Source: Bin87 sp965261925
GTDB taxonomy: Bacteria > Chloroflexota > Dehalococcoidia > Lucifugimonadales > UBA3495
Assembly (NCBI GenBank): GCA_965261925.1
Contig: OZ253486.1
Coordinates: forward strand, 434,001 to 498,000
Direction: 5' to 3'
Length of the DNA stretch: 64,000 nt
Shown: piece after piece, positions 24,494 to 32,730 of the stretch
Numbering within the stretch: the stretch's first letter is position 1
Layout: every line of letters begins with the position of its first letter
Translations under genes and position numbers: made by a program
The notes under the pieces: generated by a model
The model's input: only the letters and a program-made list of their open reading frames with translations
Database searches by the model: none
What the model was told of the DNA's origin: nothing

Positions 24494-25360
24494 CTAGCTG
24501 ACGGCTTCCTTGAAGCGTCGGATGGCCTCGATGTGCTGGTCGGGGCCCTTGAGACCGGCGCGCATGGTGTTGACGGAGAAGTGGGTGGCGCCGGCGTCGC
24601 TCCAGTCGGCGGCCAGCTTGTTCCAGTCGTCGGGGTTGTTGCTGTCGGCCAGGGAGGCGCGACCCTCGACGCCGATGGCGGAAGGATCCCGCCCGTAGCC
24701 CCGGGCCAGCTCGCGCATCTCCTCCAGGCGTTCGCGGCCCGCGCCGTCGGGCTGGAACTGGGGGAACCAGCCATCACCCGTGCGGGCGATGCGCCGCACG
24801 ACCTGGGGCGCGCCGCCGCCGAACCAGACGGGGATGGGCCGCTGCACGGGCAGGGGATTGATGCCGGCGTGGGTGATCTTGTGGTAACGGCCCTCGTAGT
24901 TCACGACCTCCTGGGTCCAGAGCATACGCATGACCTCGACCTGCTCGGCGGAGCGGCGGCCGCGGTTCTCCCAGTTTTCGCCCAACGCCTCGAACTCAAC
25001 CTCGTTCCAGCCCACGCCGATGCCCAGGCGCAGGCGGCCGTTGGTGAGGACGTCTACCTCCGCAGTCTGCTTGGCGACCAGGGCGGTCTGGCGCTGGGGC
25101 AGGATGATGATGCCGGTGCAGAACTCGATCTTCTCGGTGAGGGCGGCGAGGTAGCCGAACATCACGAAGGGTTCGTGGAACATATCGTCCTTGTTGTAGG
25201 GACGGTTCCACTCCGCGCGCTGGGTGTGGTCGGCGCCGAGGACGTGGTCGAAGACCAACAGGTGCTCGTAACCCAGGGCCTCGGCGGCCTGGGCGAAGTC
25301 CTTGACGGCGATGGGGTCGGCGCCGATTTCAGTCTGGGGGAAGATGGCTCCGAGTTGCAT
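24494..25360 (-). CDS. LLM class, F420-type flavin-dependent oxidoreductase
   Basis: The 288-residue protein starts at ATG 25360 behind TAGGAGCC. The N-terminus MQLGAIFPQTEIGADPIAVKDFAQAAEALGYEHLLVFDHV, then EPFVMFGYLAALTEKIEFCTGIIILPQRQTALVAKQTAEVDVLTNGRLRLGIGVGWNEVEFEALG are hallmarks of the TIGR03619-type F420 subfamily. NPIPVWFGGG-like RPIPVWFGGGAPQVVRRIAR is the conserved later motif. It is a redox enzyme of unknown substrate. A longer frame to 25465 exists, but its extra residues are not family-like. Monocistronic. Confidence 0.9.
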   Translation of the reverse strand: MQLGAIFPQTEIGADPIAVKDFAQAAEALGYEHLLVFDHVLGADHTQRAEWNRPYNKDDMFHEPFVMFGYLAALTEKIEFCTGIIILPQRQTALVAKQTAEVDVLTNGRLRLGIGVGWNEVEFEALGENWENRGRRSAEQVEVMRMLWTQEVVNYEGRYHKITHAGINPLPVQRPIPVWFGGGAPQVVRRIARTGDGWFPQFQPDGAGRERLEEMRELARGYGRDPSAIGVEGRASLADSNNPDDWNKLAADWSDAGATHFSVNTMRAGLKGPDQHIEAIRRFKEAVS

Positions 25361-25671
25361 GGTTTGGCTCCTAAGTGAGGTTGAACGCTTGAACGCAAGG
25401 CTATTGTAAAGGTCGGATAGGCTGGGCGCCATTGGGACGGCCGGACTACCGGGACACCCGTACACGCGTGCGCAGATTCAAATATTGGTCGTCATACGTC
25501 AGCCATGATGGTCGAGAAGAACGCGATGTACAGGATACTCTTGATTAATGGTGCGCCGGGAGAACTCGGTGATGCGAAGTTCCGCTGTCTTCAGGATCCG
25601 GCATGCTCACCATGACCAGTGTCTGTTGAACGGGCTGAGCAAAGGCGGGCGTGAATAGTGCGTCCGAGTGT
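25361..25671 (+). other. Divergent intergenic region
   Basis: This region between the LLM gene (minus) and the NYN gene (plus) shows no supported coding frame. It should hold the LLM promoter; no good hexamer pair was found for that direction. Confidence 0.4.
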
Positions 25672-25700
25672 TTGCAAGTTTGGTCAGAGGCCGCTATATT
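25672..25700 (+). promoter_or_regulatory. Candidate promoter of the NYN gene
   Basis: TTGCAA (25672-25677), a 17-base spacer and TATATT (25695-25700). Both hexamers are close to the sigma-70 consensus (4/6 and 5/6). Transcription would begin near 25707 and produce a leader of about 108 bases. Confidence 0.5.
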
Positions 25701-25704
25701 TTAG

Positions 25705-25800
25705 ATGTCCCGTTGGGACATTAGATGAGCGGCCCATTGAGGCCGATTAGTTGCGCGGCCCAGATGGGCCGGCTAGCCAGGGCCCTTCGGGGCCCTTATT
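25705..25800 (+). promoter_or_regulatory. Structured leader with three hairpins before the NYN gene
   Basis: Three hairpins follow each other. ATGTCCC-GTT-GGGACAT lies at 25705-25721. GGCCC-AGAT-GGGCC is at about 25757-25770. AGGGCCC-TTCG-GGGCCCT at 25779-25796 is followed by TATT. The last resembles a terminator with a stable UUCG tetraloop, 15 bases before the start codon. It could be an attenuator or a self-cleavage site for the nuclease it precedes; this is inference. Confidence 0.45.
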
Positions 25801-25814
25801 TCGTGGGGTCATGG

Positions 25815-26495
25815 ATGACATCTGAAACCTTCGTTGGATTTGTGGATGTCGGGTTTTTGCGGGCTGCCGGAGCCACCGCACTGAAACAACGTGCGGCAGC
25901 GCTCAATCCCAACGCTGCGGAGGTTGTCAACTGGCTTCGCCGGTTGGGGCACGAGGAGCTGGGCGGAGCATCTTTCCTGCGAGCCTACTGGTACGACGGA
26001 GCGTTTGACCCTTCTCACCATGATTATGCGGGTCAAAGAAGTTTGTTGGACGCCATTGGGCGCACTCATGGTATCCAACTTCGCACGGGACATATTGCGG
26101 AACACCCCAATCCAATCCAGCCCTTGATCCGAAATGCATTGCGGCAAACCGCCACAGACCTGGGGCTGGAACCCCAACGGTTGCTGAACGCTTTTCACCA
26201 CCGTTGGCAATTCCGCCCCGTTCGCCAGCAGAAGGGTGTCGACACGTTGATTGCTTTGGACATAGTGCGACTGGCGCAGCGCCCGGCGTACAACACCCCG
26301 GTCCTTTTCGCTGGCGACCGCGACCTGGCGGAAGCCGTTCGGACCGCGCAGGATTTCGGGGCTCGGGTCATAGTGGCGACGCCCCGAAATCAGGGCGTCG
26401 CCCATGAATTGGTGCAACTCGCGGACGGTGTCATCAGCATTGCCGAGCAAGACCTGCAGCTGATGTTGCGCCCCAGAGCACCGCGGGCGGGTTAG
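25815..26495 (+). CDS. NYN (LabA/PIN-like) domain protein, putative ribonuclease
   Basis: 226 residues from ATG 25815. FVGFVDVGFLRAAG supplies the first acidic residue of the PIN-like active site. KGVDTLIALDIVRLA holds the central Asp residues, and VLFAGDRDLAEAVRTAQDFGARVIVAT gives the final acidic pair and the typical strand-helix end. NYN domains are metal-dependent RNases. A frame extending to 25725 would run through the hairpins and is not favoured. It converges on the first peptide-type ABC operon with seven bases between the stops. Confidence 0.85.
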   Translation: MTSETFVGFVDVGFLRAAGATALKQRAAALNPNAAEVVNWLRRLGHEELGGASFLRAYWYDGAFDPSHHDYAGQRSLLDAIGRTHGIQLRTGHIAEHPNPIQPLIRNALRQTATDLGLEPQRLLNAFHHRWQFRPVRQQKGVDTLIALDIVRLAQRPAYNTPVLFAGDRDLAEAVRTAQDFGARVIVATPRNQGVAHELVQLADGVISIAEQDLQLMLRPRAPRAG

Positions 26496-26502
26496 CGCCG
26501 GA

Positions 26503-27477
26503 CTACACCTGCCGCTGCTTGGGGTCGAGGCGGTCCCGGAGCCAGTCGCCCAACAGGTTCATGCTGAGCACGACCAGCATAATGGCGAGGCCGGGGAAGA
26601 GGGAGACCCACCAGCCCTGGGCCGACGCGATGAGCACCCGACCGTCGGCGACCATAAGGCCCCAGGCAGGCTGTGGCGGCGGGATGCCGGCGCCCAGGAA
26701 GCTCAGCGTGGCTTCCAGGATGATGACGAAGCCAACGTTCAGCGTTGCCAGCACGATCACGCTGTTGAACACGTTGGGCAGGACGTGCTTCAACATGATC
26801 CGGCGATGCGACGCTCCCGAAACGCGAGAGCGGGAGATGAAGTCCTGCACCCGAACCGCCAGGGTTTCGCCGCGAACGAGACGGGCGTAGCGGGACCACA
26901 TGAGCAGGACGAGCACGGTGATGACCGTGGCCATGCTGGGCTTGGTGGCCGCGACGATCACCAGGGCCAACAGGATGATCGGGATGGACAACGAAATGTC
27001 CACCAGCCGCATCACCAGGGCGTCAACCCACCCGCCCCAATAGCCGGCGATGACACCCGTTGAGGTTCCCACGACACCGGCGATACAGATGGCGACGGCG
27101 GCAATGACGACGGATACGCGAGCGCCGTGCATGATGCGGGACAGGATGTCGCGGCCGACGCGGTCAGTGCCGAGGAGGTACTCGGAGTTGCCGCCTTCCA
27201 TCCAAATCGGAGGGGTCAGCTTGGCGGACAGGCTGCCGATCTTGGGATCATGGGGGGCGATCCAGTCGGCGGCGATGGCTGGAACCACCAATACGATGAG
27301 CAGCAGCGCGATGGGGAACAGGGGATAACGACGCGCTTCCCGCCAGACACTGACGATCTTTCCGGATTGCTGGGCGTCGGCTTCCGCCAACGCATCGCTG
27401 ATCGGTGGGCTGGCGACGGGTGTTTCGGCAGCCATACGGGGCTTTCTCCTAGCTGAAGCGGATCCTGGGGTCGACAT
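26503..27477 (-). CDS. Peptide/nickel-type ABC transporter permease (DppC-like), operon 1
   Basis: The 324-residue protein begins with a soluble N-terminal stretch, then six membrane helices. EYLLGTDRVGRDILSRIMHGARVSVVIA is the DppC/OppC hallmark. The ATPase-docking loop is ISRSRVSGASHRRIMLKHVLPN near residue 215. It forms one half of the channel with the DppB-like protein encoded just upstream, overlapping it by 29 bp. The C-terminus GDWLRDRLDPKQRQV is identical to that of the second operon's permease. The substrate may be a peptide, opine or sugar derivative. No ATPase gene follows. Confidence 0.93.
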   Translation of the reverse strand: MSTPGSASARRKPRMAAETPVASPPISDALAEADAQQSGKIVSVWREARRYPLFPIALLLIVLVVPAIAADWIAPHDPKIGSLSAKLTPPIWMEGGNSEYLLGTDRVGRDILSRIMHGARVSVVIAAVAICIAGVVGTSTGVIAGYWGGWVDALVMRLVDISLSIPIILLALVIVAATKPSMATVITVLVLLMWSRYARLVRGETLAVRVQDFISRSRVSGASHRRIMLKHVLPNVFNSVIVLATLNVGFVIILEATLSFLGAGIPPPQPAWGLMVADGRVLIASAQGWWVSLFPGLAIMLVVLSMNLLGDWLRDRLDPKQRQV

Positions 27478-28372
27478 ACGCGTAGGCGATGTCCACCAGC
27501 AGATTGGCGACGATATAGACCATGCAGAAGGTGATTACAACTGCCTGCACCACCGGGAAGTCCTTGGTTACCGCGGCATCCACGGCCAGACGGCCGACAC
27601 CGGGCCAGGCGAAGACGAACTCGATGGACACGGAGCCGACCATCAGGGAGCCGATGATGAGGGCAAAATAGGTGAAGGGGGCGATGGCGGCGTTGCGCAA
27701 GCAATGCTTCCAGATCACCTTCCACTCCACGACGCCCTTGATGCGGGCCAGCTTGACGTACTCCGAGTCGAGCACGTCCAGCATCGACGAGCGCACCAGG
27801 CGCATGAGCGCGGCCACCTGGAACCAACCGATGGCAATGGCGGGCAGGATGTACGACAGGGCGCCCTGCTCCTTGCCGGACACCGGGAACCAGCCCAATT
27901 GGGCGGCGAATACCCACATCAGCATCAGGCCCAGCCAAAAGGCGGGCAGAGACTGGCCGAACAGGGCGATGACCTTGCCCACGTAGTCGAAGGGAGTATC
28001 TTTCTTGACCGCCGACATGACGCCGATAGGGACGGCAATTCCGATTGCCACCACGATGGCCACACCGGCCAGGGCCGCGGTATTGGGAAGGCGTTCCAGC
28101 ACCAGGCTGATGGCGCTGCGGCCACGGACCCGGAGGGAGTCCCCGAAATCGCCGGTGAGGGCGTTGCCCAAGAACGTGAAGTACTGGATGTGCACGGGCC
28201 GGTCGAGACCCCAGGCGGCACGCAGGCGCTCGGCGTCTTCGTTGGTGGCCTCCAGCGGGAGCAACACGTCCAGCGGGTCACCCGAGAGACGGGCCAACGA
28301 AAACACGATCACGGTCAACACCAACAGGGTGAGGATCGACTGACCGACGCGGTAGAGGATGTAACGCTGCAC
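27449..28372 (-). CDS. Peptide/nickel-type ABC transporter permease (DppB-like), operon 1
   Basis: The 307-residue protein starts MQRYILYRVGQSILTLLVLTVIVFSLARLSGDPLDVLLP, the classic DppB beginning. The helices around 100-130, 140-165 and 250-295 and the docking loop YVKLARIKGVVEWKVIWKHCLRN (about residue 215) complete the family pattern. It pairs with the DppC-like protein whose gene overlaps its end. A hairpin (28396-28422) lies between the binding-protein gene and this start, which may set the ratio of binding protein to permease. Confidence 0.94.
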   Translation of the reverse strand: MQRYILYRVGQSILTLLVLTVIVFSLARLSGDPLDVLLPLEATNEDAERLRAAWGLDRPVHIQYFTFLGNALTGDFGDSLRVRGRSAISLVLERLPNTAALAGVAIVVAIGIAVPIGVMSAVKKDTPFDYVGKVIALFGQSLPAFWLGLMLMWVFAAQLGWFPVSGKEQGALSYILPAIAIGWFQVAALMRLVRSSMLDVLDSEYVKLARIKGVVEWKVIWKHCLRNAAIAPFTYFALIIGSLMVGSVSIEFVFAWPGVGRLAVDAAVTKDFPVVQAVVITFCMVYIVANLLVDIAYAYVDPRIRFS

Positions 28373-28395
28373 GGTGAGCTACCTTGTTATCGTAT

Positions 28396-28422
28396 GTAGG
28401 GGCCGCACGAGGCGACCCCTAC
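28396..28422. repeat. Intercistronic hairpin, operon 1
   Basis: GTAGGGG (28396-28402) pairs with CCCCTAC (28416-28422), with CGC/GCG extending the stem inside. It lies between the binding-protein stop (28462) and the DppB start. The same position in operon 2 carries the GGGGCGAA/TTCGCCCC hairpin. Just next to it (about 28425-28452) TTGTACCGTAGTTT is repeated twice in tandem. Confidence 0.7.
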
Positions 28423-28461
28423 AAATTGTACCGTAGTTTTTGTACCGTAGTTTCCTGCGGC

Positions 28462-30321
28462 CTAGTTGGCGGCCGGCGTGATGTACTCGGTGTGGGTGAA
28501 GCTGGCGTTGATGTTTCCGGGCCAGGCCATCTCGCCGATCTCGGCGGGGTTGACCACGACCTGCGCGGGCAGCCAGACGATGGGGACCTCGGAATAGAGG
28601 TCGAACTTGAGGTCGCCGAGGTCACGGAGGGCCTGGGCTTTGACCTCGGGGTCAACGCTCTGGGTCGCCTTGTCGTACAGCACGTCGGTCATGGGATCGA
28701 CGGAAGTACGCCAGAAACCGGCGTCGCCGCTGCGGTTGTAGAACCGGAGGGTGATGTCGGCGGGACGATAGGTGCCGCGGCTGGCAGCCAGGGTGCCGTG
28801 GGTCTTCCCGGGGCGATAGTACTTGGCGCGGTAGTCGGACCACTTGATGGCTTCGGTTTCGACGTCAATGCCAATGTTGGTGAGGTAGGAGAATGCGGCT
28901 TCGCCCATGGGGATCATTTCGGGCACGCCGGGGAGTTCGGTGAGCAGCAGGTTCAGCTTGTAGCCCTTGTGGCCCGACTCTTCGAGCAGCTGTGCGGCCA
29001 GATCAGGGTCGAAGCCGTACTTGTCGTCGAACTCTTCGGTCCAGCGCGGGTTGTAGCCCGGAAGGGCGGGGTGGTAACCCCAAACGGTGTGCTGACGACC
29101 GATGCCTCCGAAGAGTTGCTGGTTGATCTCGTCGCGGTTAATGGACCGGTTGATGGCCTCACGGACCTTGGGGTTCAGGTGGGGTTCGCCCGCCTGGTAG
29201 AAACAGTTTTCGACGTCATCAGTGAGGCAGGGGCCGGCTTCCTCGGGGTTGTACACGCCGCCGATGATGAAGGCGACCTGGATGGAGGGCAGCTCGCTCT
29301 GGAGGACGGTGAGCCCGGCTCCCTGGGCGTCGAGGTGCAGTTCACGGCTGATTTCGCCGATCTGCACCTGCCCGGTGGTCAGCTGGGCCAAACGGGTGGT
29401 TTCTTCGGGGATCAGGACGTACTCCATCTCCGCGAAGAATGGGGAGCGGCGATAGTGGTCAGGATTGCGCGAGTAGAGGATATTGACATCCACCTGGCGC
29501 TCTTCAAAAACCCACGGCCCGACGCCGGCCGGCTTCGCCTGTAGTTGTTCGATACCCTCGGCTTCATGCTGGGCCTTGGAGTACATGAACAGGTTGCCCT
29601 GCTGCGCCCCGGCGAAGAAGTCCATCAGAGAGTTGGGAGTAATTAGGTTGAACTGGACGGTGTGGTCGTCCAACGCAACGATGTTGCTGAACAGTTCGTC
29701 GTCGTCTTTGGCGGAGCCGTCGTCATTTTTGCCGACGAAAAGACCACGGAAGAGACCAGTGTCGGTGGCGATGGCGTCATCCCGGACGATGAACCGGGCG
29801 CTGGCCGGCACGTCGTGGGCAGTGAATGGACCCCAGTCGCCGTGGAATTCCACGTCGTCGCGGAGGTAGAAGGTCCACTGGGTGCCGTCTTCGTTGGCCT
29901 CCCAGCGGGTGGCCAGGCCGGGCACGAGAGAGCCGTCAAAGCGGTCGGTATGCACCAACGGGTCGGTGAAAGGTCGCACCTGCGTGTTGGCGGACGTGGT
30001 GGTGCCAAGCCAGCTGCCGGTCAACTGCTGCACCGGCGGGATGGTCGCGATACGAAGGCGACCACCCACGGTCTCGGTTTCCTGGGCCGCGGTGGGCGTG
30101 CTGGTGGGACTCGGGGTGGCCGTGGCCACAACCGTGGGAATGGCTGTGGGCGGCTCGGATGCGGTGGGTTCAGCGGCGGCCGGAGCCTGCTGACCCGTTT
30201 GGGTTTGTTGCTGCTCGGACGACTGCGACGCGGCCGGCGTTTCATTGGCGCCGCCGCACGCGATGCCGATCACCAGCAGCAACGCCGCGGCGGGGGCGAA
30301 AAGGATCGTAGGTTTAACCAA
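28462..30321 (-). CDS. Peptide-type ABC transporter substrate-binding lipoprotein (family 5), operon 1
   Basis: The protein has 619 residues from a TTG at 30321, chosen because GGGAGGG lies just upstream and because it gives MVKPTILFAPAAALLLVIGIAC, a lipoprotein signal with the lipidated Cys at residue 22; the paralogue in operon 2 begins the same way with ATG. A low-complexity Ala/Pro/Thr linker follows. The mature part is the OppA/DppA-type two-lobed fold: FTDPLVHTDRFDGSLVPGLATRWEANEDGTQWTFYLRDDVEFHGD, later REAINRSINRDEINQQLFGG. It captures the solute outside the cell for the DppB/DppC pair. Upstream codons to 30504 are not a credible start. Confidence 0.93.
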   Translation of the reverse strand: MVKPTILFAPAAALLLVIGIACGGANETPAASQSSEQQQTQTGQQAPAAAEPTASEPPTAIPTVVATATPSPTSTPTAAQETETVGGRLRIATIPPVQQLTGSWLGTTTSANTQVRPFTDPLVHTDRFDGSLVPGLATRWEANEDGTQWTFYLRDDVEFHGDWGPFTAHDVPASARFIVRDDAIATDTGLFRGLFVGKNDDGSAKDDDELFSNIVALDDHTVQFNLITPNSLMDFFAGAQQGNLFMYSKAQHEAEGIEQLQAKPAGVGPWVFEERQVDVNILYSRNPDHYRRSPFFAEMEYVLIPEETTRLAQLTTGQVQIGEISRELHLDAQGAGLTVLQSELPSIQVAFIIGGVYNPEEAGPCLTDDVENCFYQAGEPHLNPKVREAINRSINRDEINQQLFGGIGRQHTVWGYHPALPGYNPRWTEEFDDKYGFDPDLAAQLLEESGHKGYKLNLLLTELPGVPEMIPMGEAAFSYLTNIGIDVETEAIKWSDYRAKYYRPGKTHGTLAASRGTYRPADITLRFYNRSGDAGFWRTSVDPMTDVLYDKATQSVDPEVKAQALRDLGDLKFDLYSEVPIVWLPAQVVVNPAEIGEMAWPGNINASFTHTEYITPAAN

Positions 30322-30384
30322 TTTGTTCCCTCCCAGAAACGATAGCGATATGACCGTCACCGCCATGGGCGCAACGACGCGCGA

Positions 30385-30413
30385 AGTATAAAGAGCGAAT
30401 ACCGAGAGGTCAA
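30385..30413 (-). promoter_or_regulatory. Promoter of ABC operon 1
   Basis: On the minus strand TTGACC (30413-30408), a 17-base spacer and TATACT (30390-30385) form a strong sigma-70-type promoter. The start point would be near 30378, about 57 bases before the TTG start codon of the binding protein. Confidence 0.65.
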
Positions 30414-30445
30414 AAGTATGATAAACGATGATATAGTCAATTTGC

Positions 30446-30486
30446 ATTACGTAATACGTAACAGGGACGTTCGCTAAATTACGTAA
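30446..30486. promoter_or_regulatory. Paired TTACGTAA palindromes, possible operator
   Basis: TTACGTAA occurs at 30447-30454 (inside the perfect 10-mer ATTACGTAAT) and again at 30479-30486, 32 bases apart, three helical turns. A third partial copy (ATACGTAA) directly follows the first. They lie just upstream of the operon 1 promoter. Upstream of operon 2, ATACGTAA (34701-34708) and ATACGTCA (34739-34746) are similar. Confidence 0.4.
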
Positions 30487-30662
30487 AATGTGTCCCCAAC
30501 GCATGGAAACACGCGAACCGATATCACCGAATCGACGACACCATCGCCGGGAATTACCGCCCGTTCCCGCAATCGTGTCGGATGACGATAGCGGCCCCGG
30601 AACGGTTTACTTCCCTGGCACCGCGGCGCCACGATGATGACGGAGCTTTGAAGTCGGCACTA

Positions 30663-30702
30663 CAAAAGCAATCGCCCGGACGCATTGCAGCGTCCGGGCG
30701 AT
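30663..30702 (-). terminator. Intrinsic terminator of ABC operon 2
   Basis: A perfect 13-bp stem, arms ATCGCCCGGACGC (30671-30683) and its complement (30690-30702), has a 6-base loop. On the minus strand it is followed by TGCTTTTGTAG. It lies 37 bp after the DppC-like stop at 30739 and before the operon 1 promoter, so the two operons are separate transcription units. Confidence 0.75.
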
Positions 30703-30738
30703 GACGGATCTGATGGCCAGGCCGGCGGAGACCGGAAG

Positions 30739-31671
30739 CTACACCTGGCGTTGCTTGGGGTCGAGGCGGTCGCGGAGCCAATCGCCGAGCAGGTTCATGC
30801 TGAGGACGACGAGCATGATAGCCATGCCGGGAAGAAGGGAGACCCACCAGCCGTTTTCAGAGGCCACCAAGTCACGGCCATCCGCGACCATCAGGCCCCA
30901 AGCCGGGTTGGGTCGGGGGACGCCGGCCCCCAGGAAGCTGAGGGTGCTCTCGAGGATGATCACGAAGCCGACCTGGAGGGTCGCCAAGACCACCAGGCTG
31001 TTGAACACGTTGGGCAGGATGTGCTTGATCATGATGCGCACGTGGCTGGAGCCGGCGACCTGGGCGCGCGCTATGAAGTCCTGCACGCGTACGGCGAGGG
31101 TCTCCCCGCGGGCCAGCCGGGCATAGCGGGACCATAGGAGCACGACGATGACGCCGATGACGGTGCTGGTGCGAGGGCCCAGCGCCGCAACCAACACCAG
31201 ACCCAGCAGGATGATCGGGATCGATAACGATATGTCCACCAAGCGCATGATCACCGCGTCGGCCCAACCCCCCCAGTATCCGGCCGCGATGCCAAGGGCC
31301 GTTCCGATGAAACCACTGACCACGATGGCGATCACGGCGATGACCACGGAGATGCGACTCCCATAGATGATGCGGGTCAGGATGTCGCGGCCGACCTTGT
31401 CGGTGCCGAGAATGTAATTACTGCTGCCGCCTTCCTGCCAAACCGGCGGGGATAACCGGTCACCAAGGCTACCGCGGGTTGGATCATGGGGCGCGATCTG
31501 GTTGGCGAATATGGCCGGGATCACCAGGACGACCAGGAGGATGACCACGGGAAGCGTGGGGAGACGTCGCAGTTCCGAAGCGATCTGGCGCGGCCGGGAC
31601 TGTCCAGCGACAATTTCGGCGTCACCTTCGGCAGCGGCCGGGGTCAGGCTGGTGCGGTCTTCAGCGGCCAT
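30739..31671 (-). CDS. Peptide/nickel-type ABC transporter permease (DppC-like), operon 2
   Basis: The 310-residue protein closely parallels the operon 1 copy: NYILGTDKVGRDILTRIIYGSRISVVIA, the docking loop IARAQVAGSSHVRIMIKHILPN and the same ending GDWLRDRLDPKQRQV. Six membrane helices follow a short cytosolic N-terminus. It would form a heterodimeric channel with the DppB-like protein encoded 63 bp upstream. The gene is the last of operon 2 and is followed by a clear terminator. As in operon 1, no ATPase genes are adjacent. Confidence 0.93.
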   Translation of the reverse strand: MAAEDRTSLTPAAAEGDAEIVAGQSRPRQIASELRRLPTLPVVILLVVLVIPAIFANQIAPHDPTRGSLGDRLSPPVWQEGGSSNYILGTDKVGRDILTRIIYGSRISVVIAVIAIVVSGFIGTALGIAAGYWGGWADAVIMRLVDISLSIPIILLGLVLVAALGPRTSTVIGVIVVLLWSRYARLARGETLAVRVQDFIARAQVAGSSHVRIMIKHILPNVFNSLVVLATLQVGFVIILESTLSFLGAGVPRPNPAWGLMVADGRDLVASENGWWVSLLPGMAIMLVVLSMNLLGDWLRDRLDPKQRQV

Positions 31672-31734
31672 GTCGGATCGATCTCCTCATTTGACGCCGG
31701 TAGCCGGCAGGCGCAAGCGCACAATACAGCTGCA

Positions 31735-32655
31735 CTAACTGAAGCGGATGCGGGGGTCAACGTAGGCGTACGCGATGTCCACCAGCAGGTTCGCCGTGAT
31801 GTAGACCAGGCAGAAGACGATGACCACCGCCTGGATGACCGGGAAGTCACGGGCAATGGTGCTGTCCACCGCCAGCAGGCCGACGCCGGGCCAGGCGAAA
31901 ACGAACTCGATGCTGACACTGCCCACCATCAACGAACCCAGGATCAACGCGAAGTAGGTGAACGGCGCAATGGCCGCGTTGCGGAGGCAATGCTTCCAAA
32001 CGACCTTGCGCTCGGATACGCCCTTGATGCGGGCCAGCTTGACGTACTCGGTGTCCAGAACGTCCAGCATCGACGAGCGCACCAGACGCATCAAGGCGGC
32101 AACCTGGAACCACCCGATGGCGATGGCCGGCAGGATGAACGACCTGATGCCGGATTTGCCGGATGTAGGCACCAGTTCCAGATTGACGGCGAAGATCCAC
32201 ATCAGGACCAATCCCAACCAGAAGGCCGGCAGAGATTGGCCGGTAAGGGCCAGGACTTTCCCCGCGTAGTCGAAGACGGTGTCCTTCTTGACCGCCGACA
32301 ACACACCCACGGGAATGGCGATCACGGTAGCCACCACCAACGCCAAGCCGGCCAACTGGGCCGTGGCCGGCAACCGGTCGAACACTAGTTCGATGGCCTG
32401 CTGGTCGCGGTGCTTGATGGACTCTCCAAAGTCGCCGGTCAGGGCGTTGCCGAGGAACTTGAAGTACTGGATATAGACCGGCTTATCCAGACCCCAGGCG
32501 GCCCGCACGCGTTCCGCGTCCTCCACCGTGGCTTCCAGCGGAAGGAGCACATCCAGCGGGTCGCCGGCGATACGGGCCAGGCTGAACACGATCACGGTCA
32601 GCACCAGCAGCGCCAGAATGGACTGGATGATCCGTATCAGGATGTAGCGTTGCAC
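31735..32655 (-). CDS. Peptide/nickel-type ABC transporter permease (DppB-like), operon 2
   Basis: The 306-residue protein is colinear with the operon 1 DppB: MQRYILIRIIQSILALLVLTVIVFSLARIAGDPLDVLLPLEATVEDAERVRAAWGLDKP, the docking loop YVKLARIKGVSERKVVWKHCLRN and the same end IAYAYVDPRIRFS. This high similarity shows a duplication of the whole operon. It probably imports a related but distinct solute, since the binding proteins differ more than the permeases do. Confidence 0.94.
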   Translation of the reverse strand: MQRYILIRIIQSILALLVLTVIVFSLARIAGDPLDVLLPLEATVEDAERVRAAWGLDKPVYIQYFKFLGNALTGDFGESIKHRDQQAIELVFDRLPATAQLAGLALVVATVIAIPVGVLSAVKKDTVFDYAGKVLALTGQSLPAFWLGLVLMWIFAVNLELVPTSGKSGIRSFILPAIAIGWFQVAALMRLVRSSMLDVLDTEYVKLARIKGVSERKVVWKHCLRNAAIAPFTYFALILGSLMVGSVSIEFVFAWPGVGLLAVDSTIARDFPVIQAVVIVFCLVYITANLLVDIAYAYVDPRIRFS

Positions 32656-32679
32656 GATTGGTCGCCTTATTGGTGGTCA

Positions 32680-32701
32680 GGGGCGAACTTGCATTCGCCC
32701 C
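32680..32701. repeat. Intercistronic hairpin, operon 2
   Basis: GGGGCGAA (32680-32687) pairs with TTCGCCCC (32694-32701) around a 6-base loop, between the binding-protein stop (32731) and the DppB start (32655). The position matches the hairpin of operon 1 and the stem matches the palindrome at 24441. Such a structure could protect the upstream mRNA end, as known for malE-malF, giving more binding protein than permease. Confidence 0.75.
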
Positions 32702-32730
32702 CTCGGATTGACTGGGAAAATGCCTGAATG

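Noticed and set aside
24473..25378. 301-codon plus-strand frame
   Set aside because: It is the antisense shadow of the LLM gene 24494-25360.
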